A DNA stretch of 64,000 bases from Gadus chalcogrammus (taxonomy: Eukaryota; Chordata; Actinopteri; Gadiformes; Gadidae), in assembly GCF_026213295.1 (NCBI RefSeq), contig NC_079427.1, positions 30,474,602 through 30,538,601 on the forward strand, in the 5' to 3' direction. The position numbers and the translations under genes are program-made. Positions within the stretch are counted from its first letter, which is position 1. Each line of letters begins with the position of its first letter. Shown one piece after another: positions 11,497 to 32,032 of the stretch. The notes below the pieces were generated by a model that was not told the DNA's origin, did not search any database, and was given only the letters and a program-made list of their open reading frames with translations.

Positions 11497-12482
11497 CACC
11501 CGGGTATCACGCAATTGCGTGCCTCCTGCGCATCGAAACGTTAATCTATTGAAGCGTGTTCCCGAGCACGATAGTCCGACTTTTGCGTGTTACACAATGC
11601 GAAATGTAAACCAATGCATTCTGAATGGGAGTGTTCTAGACAATTAACGTGCTCCACAAAACGTACGAGAGAGAGAGAAAGAGAGAGCGGGAGGGACAGA
11701 GAGAGAGGAGAGAGCGAGAGAGAGGCTTCAGAAAGGGTGTGCGCAGATAGTACAGTGCACCCTAGTTATGTTTATGCCAAAACCTATATATATAATTAGG
11801 CTGTGGAAATTGGCAATAAGTTAAGAACACAACTTCGCACGTTGAGCACACGCCGTGTGACTCGTTTATTTTGTAAAAAGAAAAACCGGAAAACAAAGCG
11901 TGCTGAAGGTAAACAAATCCAGCATGGTCTGTGACGTCATGAGACGCACGTAATCCTTAGGGACCCGCGATCCCTGAAACCACCAAGAAAGTAAATGACA
12001 TGCAGTGTAAACAACCAACACATTGACAGAACCAACATAACGAAATACTGTAGGTGAACCTTATGTTACGGTCACTACAAGGCGATAATTATATTATTTA
12101 GCGTGTAATGAGACAATCTATAGCCAAATTGTCGAAGATGCCCGAGAATCTTCGGGGATATCAGCATGGGAAATCGGCGAATCAGACCCATGAAGGGGGG
12201 GGGGGGGGTGGGACACGTTAGTTGAAGGGGGGTGGGGGGGGGGGGACACGTTTGTTGAGGGGGGGGGGAGACACGTTTGTAGGGGGGGGGCACGCTCGAC
12301 AACGAGAGTTGGTTTTTTTTATTGACGCTCGACAACGAGAGTTGGTTTTTATTGAACGAGACTTCAACACGGAACAGCTGCACGAAACGATGGTCACGTC
12401 ACTCTCGGTGACGGTGTCGACAATAATGAACACACGAACATGTTAATAGAACACACACAACCACATAACATCCCGAACCCAT
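11497..12482. mobile_element. Left ~1 kb of giant foldback element, cut by gap (copy A)
   Basis: Begins CACCCGGGTATCACG after the same AATGTGC target sequence (11490-11496) as copy B at 31795-31801. Includes a (GA)n run at about 11667-11725, G-runs at about 12195-12290, and the tandem GCTCGACAACGAGAGTTGG units. It stops at the N gap. Confidence 0.85.
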
Positions 12483-12582
12483 NNNNNNNNNNNNNNNNNN
12501 NNNNNNNNNNNNNNNNNNNNNNNNNNNNNNNNNNNNNNNNNNNNNNNNNNNNNNNNNNNNNNNNNNNNNNNNNNNNNNNNNN
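12483..12582. other. Assembly gap (100 N)
   Basis: A run of exactly 100 N, a conventional unknown-size gap. It falls where copy A enters the giant palindrome. Confidence 0.99.
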
Positions 12583-20069
<7,487 letters not shown>

Positions 20070-20424
20070 CGCTGCAGGCAATAGCGCTGCAGTCAGTAGC
20101 TTCAGGCCTCATCAGGCAACGAGCCACGGAGACGAGACCAGCAGGGAGGAAGGAGAAGCTACAACAACGACGAGCCCTTGTGCCCTCCTGACCCGCCTCC
20201 CATCACCCCATTGTCCCCCCCGTTTACCCACTCACCCCTCTTCACCCCACCCCCTTTACCCCATTCTCCCCCCCCTGCACCCCATCCTCCCAGACCTCAC
20301 CCCTTCACCCGATCTTCCCTGCCCCCCCCCCCACTTCACCCCATCCCACCCCCCCCCCCCCTCACCTCATCCTCCTAGCCCTCCCCCCTTCACCCAATCT
20401 TCCCTCCCTTTCACCCCATCCTAC

Positions 20425-20495
20425 AAAAAGACAGAAGCAACCTGAAGGTGTGATTGGTTGTGTGATGACCAAAGGACCCAGAGTCTGAAGGGAGA
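20425..20495 (+). repeat. ~70-bp module shared with the KCNE4 3' UTR (in ACSL3 3' UTR)
   Basis: Aligns to 3964-4034 and 24818-24890 with about eight substitutions and no large gap. It lies about 360 bases after the ACSL3 stop codon and before its polyadenylation signal. Confidence 0.7.
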
Positions 20496-20634
20496 ATAAT
20501 CCATGGGACATGGATTATTCATGGAGAGGCATTTCAACGCCCCCTTGTTCAGTAGTATTTCTGATTTTATACTAACCTCTTGCATGGTCTGGAAGACAAA
20601 AGGCTGTGCCGATACAAGCTTAGCTTTGTAGACT

Positions 20635-20640
20635 AATAAA
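20635..20640 (+). terminator. acsl3: ACSL3 polyadenylation signal
   Basis: AATAAA about 570 bases after the stop codon, within ACTAATAAAAAGAGC. The 3' UTR also holds a C-rich low-complexity run (about 20170-20420) and the shared 70-bp module. Confidence 0.55.
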
Positions 20641-20933
20641 AAGAGCTGTGACCCTCTCAGCCGGTGCTGCTTGGAGTTCCTCAGGGTATGGCCTGCTGGA
20701 CCTCATGAGGAGACACTCAGGTTTACCGCAAGACGTTGTCCGTCTGTCTGTCTGTCTGTCTGTCCTGACCCCCGCTAATCATTGTTTGGAAGCACACCTA
20801 TTGGGGTGTCTGGATCAATTCTGTTGATTTCTGATTTTCAGCTGATTTTATAACGTTTCTTTTGATGTTTTTGGTGTCCGGGAAATCATTTGTATCCAGA
20901 TCAGGCTGGTTGTCTGGTTGAGTCCAGCTTGGC

Positions 20934-21105
20934 CTGCTGGTGGGCGTGTCCCTACTGGTGGGCGTGTCCCTGTTGCCGGGCGTGGCCCTGCTGGTGGGCG
21001 TGGGCCTGCTGGTGGGCTTGGCCCTGGCAGGGGCATGGCCCTGCTGGTGGGCGTGGCCTTGGCAGGGGCATGGCCCTGCTGGTGGGCGTTACCCTAGTGA
21101 TGGGC
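20934..21105. repeat. GC-rich minisatellite (copy B)
   Basis: Same CTGGTGGGCGTG-type array as at 79-250, lying about 270 bases past the ACSL3 polyadenylation signal. Confidence 0.8.
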
Positions 21106-22777
21106 GTGTCCCTGCAGGTCAGGACATGCTGAGAGGGGACCTCTGTACTTCTGCCAGGGACTGATTTCGTTTCACACAACGCCCTTGAATAACAATCCAA
21201 AACCACTGTCCACTTTTATTTTTATATATATATATATGTAGGTTGTTTTTAATTATTATTTATGACTGCACCCACTTGTGGTGTTAAGTTTCAAAACAAA
21301 TATGCTGCAGTTCCTAAACAAAAGTTGTTTTGAACCCTAACATATTACACCAAAATTGAAAGTACACTGCAAGTAAGAATATTAAGAATATTGTCCAAAA
21401 AAGTTAGTTGGTTCCAGATGGGAGGAAGGAGCAGAAACCAATCCCTCTGTCAGCGATGCAGTCAGCCGTAACACTCTGAGAAACTCCCATCCTTTGGTGA
21501 CGTGCTTGCGATGCATTGCGTTTATGTTTTAAATACCGCTCATTTATAGGCTTGGCCCGTTCTTCTGGTCTTCTGCATGTGTTGGGAGGTTAGCATGGGC
21601 TGCAGAGACACCCCCACTCACCACAACACAGGCAGCCTGCAGAGTACTACTGACCAGCCCAGGGGGACACCGTAGTATAGCTGCCTCAGTGCATGGATAA
21701 AGCAAACCAATGTAACCAATCAATTACTTTTAGAATCTAGACTTTACTGTGTGTGTTTCTGTGTTTGTGTGGGCTGGTGGGAGAGGCAAAAGCCTCTGGA
21801 AGGAAATCCTTATATATGTAAATTCTTCAGAATGATATGTCATGTTTCCTCAAAGTAATTTATTAGTTTTATGAGCAAACAGGAGAATACAGCAACAAAA
21901 TGAGTTGAATGTTTGTTTAAGGTTGTTTCAGTAAGATTTGCTGAAATAATTGAAACCGGTCCACGTAATATGAATTTCATCAATGTCAGGAAACTTCTTG
22001 CATGCTATGTATGTATTTTCTTTTTTCTTCTATAACTGGCAAGGAAACCGACTTCCTCTGATGTAGCACTGGTCCATACCAGTGTGGACTTGTCATTCAC
22101 AGGTTCATGGCTGATACAAGTCCAGTCAAGCTCCTCATTCATTCACTACTGGCTGTATATTGCATGAGCCAGCTTGTTCCTCCATTCATATAGAATAAGT
22201 TCTTAAGTCATATTTTCAGGTGGTCCAAAAGCAAAGCAACACAGTAGTTCCTTGACCCTCTAGTTAGATCCGGTTGGATTTGGTTTTCTTGACATATTGT
22301 GCAGACATGAAGCCTGATCCCCAGCGGTCCCTGCAGACCGTGGATCAGGCCACCTCTGAATTGAATCCATTCCATACTCCATGCTCTTACATCTGGAAGA
22401 AACCTGTTACTGAGACAACCTCTGACCGTCGGCTGAGCTCCATCATGGGGGGGATACTTAGGTTGGGAATCTGCCTTGAAATTCTCAACCAATGCCCAAC
22501 CAATAATGTGAATGTTCCCTCGCCTTCCGGGAGAGAAGCTGATTAAATTAAGTATGATATCATATGATTGGTGCACTGTGTTTCTTTAGACTTCCAGGTG
22601 TGTTCAAGGAAATGAGGGCGTCCATTGGATGAGTTTATTTGAAAAAAGTTTTGAATGAGAGGGAAGCCCTTCAATTAGGACTCTGTTACCGAGCATGCAT
22701 CACAGTGGTGCAGCTCCTGCCATTGGCTTAGCTTTTAGAAGTTTCTGGTTAGAAAAGGAAGCAAAATTATTCCTAGT

Positions 22778-23447
22778 GCCTCTACGAATTCTCTTTTTTG
22801 CATAGTAAATTTCCTTTCCTAATGAGATGACCTGGAAGTGCTTGGAGGAAAGGTGGTTTGAATTCTAAAAATGCTTAGGAAAGGAGCCTCGATGCTTCCT
22901 TTAATCCTCCTATAGCATAGGTTACTCCTGAGAAATCTTTACCAAAGGAAAGGAGATACTGGTATCCCATAATCCATTATGGCGGCAATATTTATAGCAA
23001 CATGCCACCGACGAAGAGTACCCACTCTACGCGAAGACACATTAGAGACGCGGGAAAGCAGAAGAAGGAAAGAGAAGACAATACAATTGAATGGGGATTT
23101 AATTAGCCCAACATATTCCCGTTGGCCAAGTCCGACCTAATTGATTCCACTGATGGCGACAACCTGATTGAAATCAATACGACAATAAACCATGGATCGA
23201 AGAGCACTTGTTGTAGTTCCACTTTGGAAAACTGTGGTTCCACGCTAGAGACACTAAAGGTCAGCAATATTCCCCGTAACGCAATGGCGTCGGTTAGAAA
23301 AGTGGAGTCGAATTCATTATAAAAGTGTTGTCTTTTCCTATGTTCGAAAGGAAGCACCTATTCATCTCTCCTTGAACCGATGACGTTTTCCTAAAAGGTT
23401 AAGGAAAGGAGGCATAAAGGTTAGGAGATTGACCATATCGTAGAGGC
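22778..23447. mobile_element. Candidate non-autonomous TIR element (copy B)
   Basis: Copy B version of the element at 1925-2596. The right terminal repeat differs slightly (ATCGTAGAGGC). Confidence 0.45.
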
Positions 23448-23813
23448 CCCTTATATCTCTTTCCTATTATTAATCCCACACTGCAATGTTCTTGGTCATT
23501 AAGTCACACCACCACACAAATACAAAAGTCGTGACAGTTCAGAATCCAAAAGATGATCCGTTTCAATCTTTGCATGAATGCATCCCACACTTTAGTATTG
23601 AAATAGAATGAAGAAGATGCAGGGCAAAGTTCTGAACTTTTGCCCTGTGCATTTCAGTACTGCATACTCCTTCACATGTTTCATAAAGTTTGTGTGGGTG
23701 TTTATATATCTCTCTAAAGGTTTGATCCAGTGTAATCTTTCTGAGCCCAGAATGGTCCATGAAAAAGATTGAAAAAAAAAGAAAGAGAAATGCTCACGTG
23801 GTCCGTGGCCCCG

Positions 23814-23911
23814 GTATAAATAAGAGCGCCCCCTCAGCAGCGTCCCACTGGAGAGGACGAGGGCGGCTACAGTAGGGCTGAGTTTCACAGGATCCTCAAC
23901 GGCTGTCATTG
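23814..23911 (+). promoter_or_regulatory. kcne4: KCNE4 TATA box and 5' non-coding exon (copy B)
   Basis: TATAAATA at 23814-23821, exon 1 ending at 23911 before a GTAAGT donor, intron 23912-24140. Same layout as copy A. Confidence 0.7.
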
Positions 23912-24166
23912 GTAAGTGGAGTATTTACCAATAGTAAGCCAGCATACCATGCATACTCGTGTTTTTATTAGACTGCATCAGATGAGTTAAGGTACGTGAT
24001 TTGAGCATACTTATTCATGTCTCCAATTAGTTTGTGGAGCGGTGTTCTGCACCCGTGGGGGTTTGGTGCGTAAAATGGTGTGTAATTTGCACCAGGAAAA
24101 AAACAGTCAACCTAACTTGACGGTTTTTTCCTTTTTCCAGAAAGCTCTGGCACTGCGTTGAAACAG

Positions 24167-24740
24167 ATGGATCCCTCAGACAACGCCACCACCAACGGGG
24201 TCTCGTTCGTGCAGGCGGACCCCCAGGGGGGGTCCCAGCCGGACCAAAGCAACGGAATACGAGTACCTGTACATCCTGATCGTCATCTCCTTCTACGGCG
24301 TTTTCCTTTGCGGCATCATGCTTGGCTACCTCCGCTCCAAGAGGCGGGAGAAGAAGAGGACCAATGTGTTCACGCGTCTGATCCATGAGGAGGAGCAGCG
24401 GGAGTGGGGCGCCTGGCCGCGGAGGCGCAGCATCCCGCTGTCCTTCCCGGGGCTCTACGGCGCGCAGGTGCAACAGCACGTGTTGCCCTCCTCTCCAGAA
24501 CACCTCCACCACCACCAGCACCAGCACCACCCGCAGGGGGGGGTTGTGTTCGAGGGGCGGGCCCTGTCCCCGCTGGCCTGCGCCCTGTGCCTGGAGCAGA
24601 GCAGCATCAGCTCTCTCTGCTCCTCCGCTGACGTGCACTTCGCCATCGAGGAGGAGTCTGACAGCGCGGCCACGGAGGACTCTGAGGAGGCCCCCAAGGG
24701 GTTCCAAAAGGGCTGCCTGGAGAGCATGGACGACTCGTGA
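24167..24740 (+). pseudogene. kcne4: KCNE4 copy B, frameshifted by one inserted base
   Basis: Same start context as copy A (ATG at 24167). At about 24254 the sequence reads GGAATACGAG where copy A has GGAAACGAG. The extra T shifts the frame after residue ~30, removes the whole transmembrane segment and ends the frame at 24388. The original frame is open again from about 24256 to 24740 and encodes the rest of the protein unchanged. Flanks, promoter, splice sites and polyadenylation signal are all kept. Since the two copies differ by many isolated single-base indels outside genes too, a sequencing error is at least as likely as a real null allele. Confidence 0.85.
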
Positions 24741-24817
24741 CAGGCATACGCAAGACGCGTAATGGACTAAACAGAGTTCAGAGACACGGGATTGTGAGTG
24801 CCTCCCACTCTACTTCC

Positions 24818-24890
24818 AAAAAAGACAGAAGAAATCTGAAGGTCTGATTGGTTCTGGGATGACCAAAGGAGACAGAGTTTGAAGGGAGAT
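24818..24890 (+). repeat. ~70-bp shared UTR module (KCNE4 copy B)
   Basis: Copy B version of the block at 3964-4034. It retains CAGAGT near its end, as in the ACSL3 copy, where copy A has a one-base deletion. Confidence 0.65.
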
Positions 24891-25169
24891 GACCGCCTTC
24901 ACTGCTGTCCGATGTGTGTGAGGCTCAACCCCTGCTGAGGACCCATCTGGAGTGCACAGGCATGCACCTGGAACCTACTTGAACGATAGAAGCGACCGTT
25001 TTCATGCAGGCTCCTCGATGCTTCAAGGTCTGCACTAGACTCCCACGCTCAGCCCTGCAGGTGTCCCTGATGAAGGACACTCCATGTACATAGACCTTTC
25101 CCCTTAGTAGTCACCCTGTCTGCAATGGTTCATTTAAGATGGACAGTCTTAATATTTCAGATGCATGAT

Positions 25170-25175
25170 AATAAA
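25170..25175 (+). terminator. kcne4: KCNE4 polyadenylation signal (copy B)
   Basis: AATAAA in the same context as 4317-4322. Confidence 0.6.
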
Positions 25176-27109
25176 TGTCTGTCAGTGACGTTGATGTTTG
25201 TTTTTTCCTGTCAACATAAGTTGTCCCCTTGATGCAGTACTTGTCCTTCCCCAGTAGAGGGTTTCCAGTTTACCATTCCATTCTGCTCAGAGAAGAGGTT
25301 CTGATTTTGATCAGTGTAGCCGTCGTGTCGAGGACCATTTGTCACTTATCCGAACGTACATGGCCTTTAAGAGAATCTAATAATGGCCGGAGCATAGCTG
25401 AATCCGCTACCCTAGGTAGCGCTGTAGCCCTTTCAACAAGTGGTTACAGAGCCACTTCCAGTTTACTGCTACGTCCCAACAACAACAAACACAGGCGGCA
25501 TTCGAGAAATATGTTTTCATTGGACTGCTGTCGGTTCACTTCGGGTCCATATCATTTCTCCGACGCTCCATTGTTCATACCTCTCTGTCGAAAGCGGACT
25601 CCTCCGGCAGCGGAGCAGCGGGAGAAGTCCAGCTGGAGGAGTCCAGCCGGAGGAGCCCGCATACGACCGAGAGGTTGGAACGATGGAGCGCAGGCTCGCC
25701 GCTCCCTATACGCAGAGTACGCAGAGTGCGTAGGGTACCAAGTACCTGAGGGGGGCGCCAACAATTAAGGTTTGTAAAAATAAAATAAAAAAATACATGA
25801 ATTAATTAAAAAAATATGTAAATTAGTTATGAAGAGGCCCACCGTTGTTTGTTCTTAATTGTATAACCTATCACTCAATTTCGGCAAATTAGATGTTTTT
25901 ACCTATAAAAAGGGGCTCTTGCACACATTTTGGGCATGTTCTCAGATTATGAAACACGGTGTGCGAATGTGTTTTGCGCACCAACTGCGCTGCAATGATT
26001 GTAGCAAAATGATTTGTGCACCTGTAACACAGACTTGCGTACTCATAGACCCTATTTTTTGTTTACAATGGTAGAAAAAATATTTACGACTTCAAATGTA
26101 CTGTGACTTTAGTGCACGCATTCAAAATCTGCAGTTACAGGTGCTAAAGACTTTTGCTACAATAATACCTTCATAATTTCTCTGCGTGAGAAATACGAAG
26201 TGTGCCGTGTGAGCGTGTGCATGGGTTGAATTGCGTGTGTCTCACGCCGAATGCGTGAGACTTGAGAGCCCTGTGAATGTAGGCTACAAAGTGCAAAAAC
26301 GCCAACATATTCTTTTTTTCTCTGACCCTTTGTTTTATATCCTGACAAAAGCCTCGTAAGGAAAGTTCCTCTGTGTCTCTCTCGTAGATCGCACCATCGT
26401 TCAAGGTCTTTGTTTAATGCGACTGCCTCTCTCACATGGTCAGCGTGGATTTCACTTTCTCTCCAGTTAGCATTGTGTAACCAATTTTAGGAATATAAAA
26501 GTGAATTACAGACAGTATAATATCAAGTTGGACTGGTAATAAGACCACGGCCAGTATCAGAAGACGGCAAACACGTTGAGCAGTAATAATGAATCAGGCA
26601 GAAGAATACTGTTGAGTAGCCAATCTTGTAATTATTTTACAATGAATAAAAAAGAAATGTTCAATTTATACAAAATTCTAAAATAAGGATCCAAATGATC
26701 AGAAAACAAAATGTGTGCACACAAAAGGAAATAACAGTGGCCGTTTGTGCCCTTCAAAAACGTGTGAATGTGCATGAGTGTGAGTGTGTGTGTTTCTCCT
26801 TGTCGGTGTCTTTTCTTCAAAGGTTTTGACTCGCCATCTGACACAATCAGGATCACGTCCTGGTCCTCGAATCTTCCCGTCCTCTCAAAAAACAATAATG
26901 CAAATGAATAATGCACGGAACAAACTTGTCACTTAAATTCAGTTTAATAGAGGATAGACAGCTGACAAACGACAATTTAGCAGACGCTTTTATCCAAAGC
27001 GTCTTGCAATAGGCCTACATTTGTCATAAGAAGTGTATCGCCCTCAGTGACAGTGATAATGACAGCTGTGTTTTCTGTTTTGTGTTCAATAGATAATGAG
27101 TGCAAAATC

Positions 27110-28100
27110 CATAGTGATTTTGATACAAAGTGATGATAAGCGGGAGTAGGCCTATTTATAGAAAATATTTGCGATCTAGAACGTTCGTATTTAAGTGGGA
27201 ATCATTTTCATTTGCTCTCCATACCACCAATCTAACCAACCAATCGCGTGTAGTCATGCTTTAAACAAAACACCTTTTTGAAATCGTCACATGCACAAAC
27301 TAATTGAAATGACAAGGGATATCGGCCTATCTCTTGTATTTTATCCCTCCATTCCCGCTATTCCCCACTATTCACGGAGCCTGAGGTCTATCATTTAAAT
27401 TAAATAGTCTAGATAGATAGATAGATAACCTAGTCAAGTCTTTATTAACACCAAACGACACAAATCGTCGGGAATTCATTTAGGTGATTCGGCTCACAGG
27501 AATGTAGCCTACAAGACCACACAGAACAAGGGAGACAAGTCTGACTGGACATACACAAAATACATCATATTAAAACTACACACGTTGATAGATGGATAGA
27601 TAGACAGATAGGCCTAGATAGATAGATAAATATGTTCCATTATTTGCCTTGCGGAGCCAGCCAGTCCTGTCCTCCTATGCAAATTTGCCATGTGCGCCAA
27701 TGTCAATTTGTTTGACGAATGAGTGCAGATCATGATTTGCAGATGCAGATCAGTGAAACATATTTTAACTAGCCTAGTAGGCCTACAGCACACAACGTTT
27801 TTTTGTTCTCGGTTGTAATTACATTTTAGGATTTTTTTAATATATAGGCCTATATTGGAGGGTAATCACTGTCCTACATGCTGTCGAAGCACTTTATCCA
27901 ACAAGCAAAACCGTCTCTGCAATATGGCCAAAGTGTAGGCCTATGGGAGTTCACTCTTTGATATGGCTGTCTGTACTAAAAGCATACGGCTCCTTTAAAT
28001 GTGTATGCAAAATTTAATTGTACGTCATGAGCGATGATTTTTTATGAGCGACCAAAGCGTATTTGCAGCGCAATTCGCTTTTGGTGTGAACGCCGTCGTT
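27110..28100. mobile_element. MITE-like repeat, truncated (copy B)
   Basis: Copy B version of the repeat at 6258-7255, with the same right end (TTGGTGTGAACGCCG). Confidence 0.5.
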
Positions 28101-29548
28101 GGCCGACGTAACTGTCCGTCCACACCAGAAGCGAATTGAGCGACCAAATCGCCGGAAGTCATTCACTTTCTATGGGCAAGAGCGACCAGAGCGACCAAAG
28201 CGACCAACCCAACTGGCCCTAGAATGGCGCGGTAAAAGTGCTAAACCGCACGGAAACAGTACGGAATCCGTGCGGTTTGGCAGGAACAGTGCGACCTGCT
28301 GTTGTGTAGTGTCTAGACTTTTCGTCTAGACTAAAACTACAAAGGAAAACAATGACTAAAATGTGACTAAATATAATAAGCATTTTCGTCAAAAGACTAA
28401 GACTAAGACTAAATCTAAAATAGCTGACAAAATTAACACTGTTGCCTGCTTAGTTTTTATTGTGCTACAATTAAAAAGGTGATACATGATGAACAAGTGA
28501 AAATATCTGTATTTACACTTCGACACATTGTATACAAAGATTCAAAATAGTGATCTCAGGGTCAAAGCAGAGCACAACCTTGTGGAATGTTTACAATGAA
28601 TGCAGATCAGACATTAAAATCTAGTCCACACATTTTAAATTAAATTCTAATCAACATTTAAAATATATCAAACTCAGATATCCGATGTCTAAGTCTGAAT
28701 AATTCTGATCCAAATCTTACCCTATCATTCCTCCCAGTGATTATTTCCCAGATAAAGAAGGCTAGCTTCTTAAAAATAAATGAATGAGCCAGTCTTTTGA
28801 ACGGCTCTTTGAAAAGAACGTCTCCTCAAGATCCGGCTCCCTTCAAAGAGCCATAAATCCCATCTCTATAGTCTACCCTTGCCACCTTTCTACCGGCGGG
28901 TCAGTTCAGTATGCAAAGGTGCGGCATGGTTCACGTTTCCACCGCCAAAAGTGGCCGTGGTTCGGACTGAGCCGTGATGAGCCGTACTCATCTCGCAGTA
29001 CTCCTCCATTGGAATACTGAGACATCTGAGAGGGGGCAAACAAGTTCGAGCTACATACGCCATCTGTTGATTGGTCGACAGAATCGTCACTTCCGTGCGA
29101 CTGGGGGATAATAACAAACAAACCCAGTAACCGCAAGGTATTTCTGGACAACGGCGAAAGCTTTGTTTATTGAAGAAATTGTTGTGCAAAAGTTTGACGT
29201 CCTTCTAGGACGTCCTACATTGTTGCTCTTTGTTCATTATGTCGCATTCTTATTTTTCCTTGGATTTATTAGCAGGCTACACTGTGTCAGGCTGCTATGA
29301 GGTCACAAAGCTAACATAGCTACCGTGGCTATCGCCATTCGGCTTAATCCCCGCCCTACCATAAGGGTACTGTCGGCGGTGGTAACGCGAGTCGTAACTG
29401 AGCTGGGCTATACCGCACCTTCACTACTGGGCTGAGACGTGCTGGGCCGAAGCGCACCCACTGGTGGAAATGCGCTATCTGAGACCACAGGACCAGAGGA
29501 GAGGAAACCAGGACAAAATGGTGGATTTGAACCCCTTTCTTCCTTAGC

Positions 29549-29765
29549 CTACACACACACACATGCACGCACCCACGCGCACACACAAACGAGCATAAAT
29601 ACACAAACACGCACGCATGCAAGCACCCACACACACACAAACATGCACGCAATCAAGCCTGCACACACTCACAAGCAAGCATGCACACATGCATGCACCC
29701 ACATGCACACACACACACAGGTGTGAATGTAAGCACGCACACACACAGAAACGTGTGTGAACGTC
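29549..29765. repeat. CA-rich compound microsatellite (copy B)
   Basis: Same array as 9255-9475, directly at the empty transposon site. Confidence 0.85.
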
Positions 29766-29874
29766 TAAGACAGACAGATACAGCTTAGACTTTTTTACCT
29801 AATTGCTTGTGGGTTTGCATGTGGAAGGTTTACTGGTCAACAGAAACCAATTACTGCTCCACATCCCCCAGCCC

Positions 29875-30264
29875 AGTCCCCTCTCCACGCCAGGCCCCAC
29901 TCTCTCTTCACTCTGAGTCCCCCCCGTCCCCTCTCCACGCCAGGCCCCACTCTCTCTTCACTCTGAGTCCCCCCGTCCCCTCTCCACGCCAGGCCCCACT
30001 CTCTCTTCACTCTGAGTCCCCCCGTCCCCTCTCCACGCCAGGCCCCACTCTCTCTTCACTCTGAGTCCCCCCGTCCCCTCTCCACGCCAGGCCCCACTCT
30101 CTCTTCACTCTGAGTCCCCCCCGTCCCCTCTCCATGCCAGGCCCCACTCTCTCTTCACTCTGAGTCCCCCCCGTCCCCTCTCCACGCCAGGCCCCACTCT
30201 CTCTTCACTCTGAGTCCCCCCGTCCCCTCTCCACGCCAGGCCCCACTCTCTCTTCACTCTGTGT
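29875..30264. repeat. 49-bp minisatellite, ~8 units (copy B)
   Basis: Same 49-bp unit and similar copy number as 9582-9970. The positions of variant units differ between the two copies. Confidence 0.9.
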
Positions 30265-31264
30265 CCTCCGTCCTCCTCCCACCTAAACCACAGAATAGCT
30301 TGTTTGTATAGGTTGTCCACAACTAACGTATAAACGTTTTAGCCCCTATGGACTGTTCTAGAAACAGCAATACGTCATGTAGTTCAAGGTTCTTTTTGCC
30401 CTAAAAGAATGGTTGACAAGCCTTTTAATCTCAGTATGATGTTTAGTTTTTTAGTGAATGCAACGTTTTCTACTGTTGCCATGGGGATTTGGATGCTGCT
30501 ACCCCCTCAGCCGCTCAGTCTTATGGAATTTGAATCAATATCTTTACGCCGTGTACTCTTCAGGGGTATTTCATAGACCCAGGGGTGGCATGTCTGCCTC
30601 TCTGGGACGGACCGGGACCACGTGTTTTGGTGGTGCAACCCAGAAGTTTATCTTCTCTTTGCTTTTGCCCGAAAAAACATTACCAATAATGGAATGCTAT
30701 AATTCTAGCCGTGCAGGAAGGGATGTCATTAGGGGACAGAAGTCGAGGACACCTGAGCGTGAGCTAGAGACCTGGGGTCTCTTGATACGTGAAAGAGGAC
30801 ATAGAATATCCAATGTGGGGGCTCTGGCCCTGCAGTGGTTCACAAAGCATTTTGAAATGCGGCGTTGATATACGTCGGAAATATGAGGCCTTGCAATAAA
30901 TGGATATGAAGTCATTGGAATTCGGGAGTGGGATGGCTGTGTGAGAACCCAGAGTCTCTGGAAGGCCCCCTCTCTGCTGACCCCCACCTGGACCAGAAGA
31001 CGCAGACGGAAGAAGCAAAGTGAACATCAAGCTCCTCTGTGATCCACAGAAACACGTCCTCCTGGTCTGGCCCAAAGAAGAGGAATAAAGATCTAGCTTT
31101 TTACTGAGATCACATCATCAGTTACATAAGAGAACACATAGCAGCCTAGGTGGCTAATGTTATACAAGGCAAAGAAGTTGACTCAAACAACATAAAACTT
31201 CCTGGGTTCATGGGGTAGCCATCTATATGATTCACCATGGCAACGATAGGAAGCATTGCATTCA

Positions 31265-31402
31265 CTAAGAAACTAAACATTATATACATTCACTGACTGA
31301 AGATTATGAACTAAATGTAACAATTATTGCTAGAAATTTAATAAAATAACATTTTTATGCTGAAATTATCTTAAAATGTTGCTTTTTCCAATCTGAATGT
31401 AA
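31265..31402. repeat. Diverged copy of the palindrome's ~136-bp unit (copy B)
   Basis: Shares the CATTCACTGACTGAAGATTA core and then AAATGTA...GCTAGAAA...TCTGAATG in the same order as 37351-37476 and 41041-41190. It lies outside the foldback element; copy A has it at 10965-11095. Confidence 0.6.
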
Positions 31403-31801
31403 CGATTGTCATCCATTTTGTTTTGACTGACTGTTTCTAGCACAGTCCAAAGGGGGCTGTTCATACAGTCGTTTTGGATGACCTACATAAACAACCTATT
31501 CTGTAGTTTAGGTAGAGATCACGTTGGATTCCTCTTCACATAACTCAAAAGGCAGTTAGCGATCAGCCTGGGTGAGCTTCAGGAGGGCCTGGAAGTGTCT
31601 GTCTTCAACTTGTTCAGCGCTGAGTACAGTTACTTCATTAATTACTTACCAGTATTTACTCACTTACCACCTTCCTGAGGGCTATGCAAACCTAAATACT
31701 GTCTCTGGACCTACTACAACGTTGGATAGACCTGACGAACAAAGGTCCTAGGAATTATTTTTGAATCTTGACTTTCTAGAAATGCTAGGGCCCAAATGTG
31801 C

Positions 31802-31999
31802 CAACCCGGTATCACGCAATTGCGTGCTCCTGCGCACGAACGTTAATCTATTGAAGCGTGTTCCCGAGCACGATAGTCCGACTTTTTGCGTGTTACACAA
31901 TACGAAATGTAAACCAATGCATTCTGAATGGGAGTGTTCTAAGACAATTAACGTGCTCCACAAAACGGTACGAGAGAGAGAGAAAGAGAGAGCGGGAGG

Positions 32000-32032
<33 letters not shown>

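Larger units (their letters stand above)
1..12482 (+). repeat. Copy A of ~12-kb duplicated KCNE4 segment (left edge off window, right edge at gap)
   Basis: Base 1 corresponds to base 20856 and base 12482 to base 32783, colinear and in the same orientation. The copies differ by one 550-bp insertion (element plus target duplication) in copy A, scattered substitutions and many 1-2 base indels. From 7481 to 8708 (28321 to 29548) there is no length change and I saw one substitution (near 8043), whereas 4000-7400 is dense in single-base indels. The true left end lies outside the window. The right end is the assembly gap, about 1 kb inside the giant palindrome. Confidence 0.95.
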
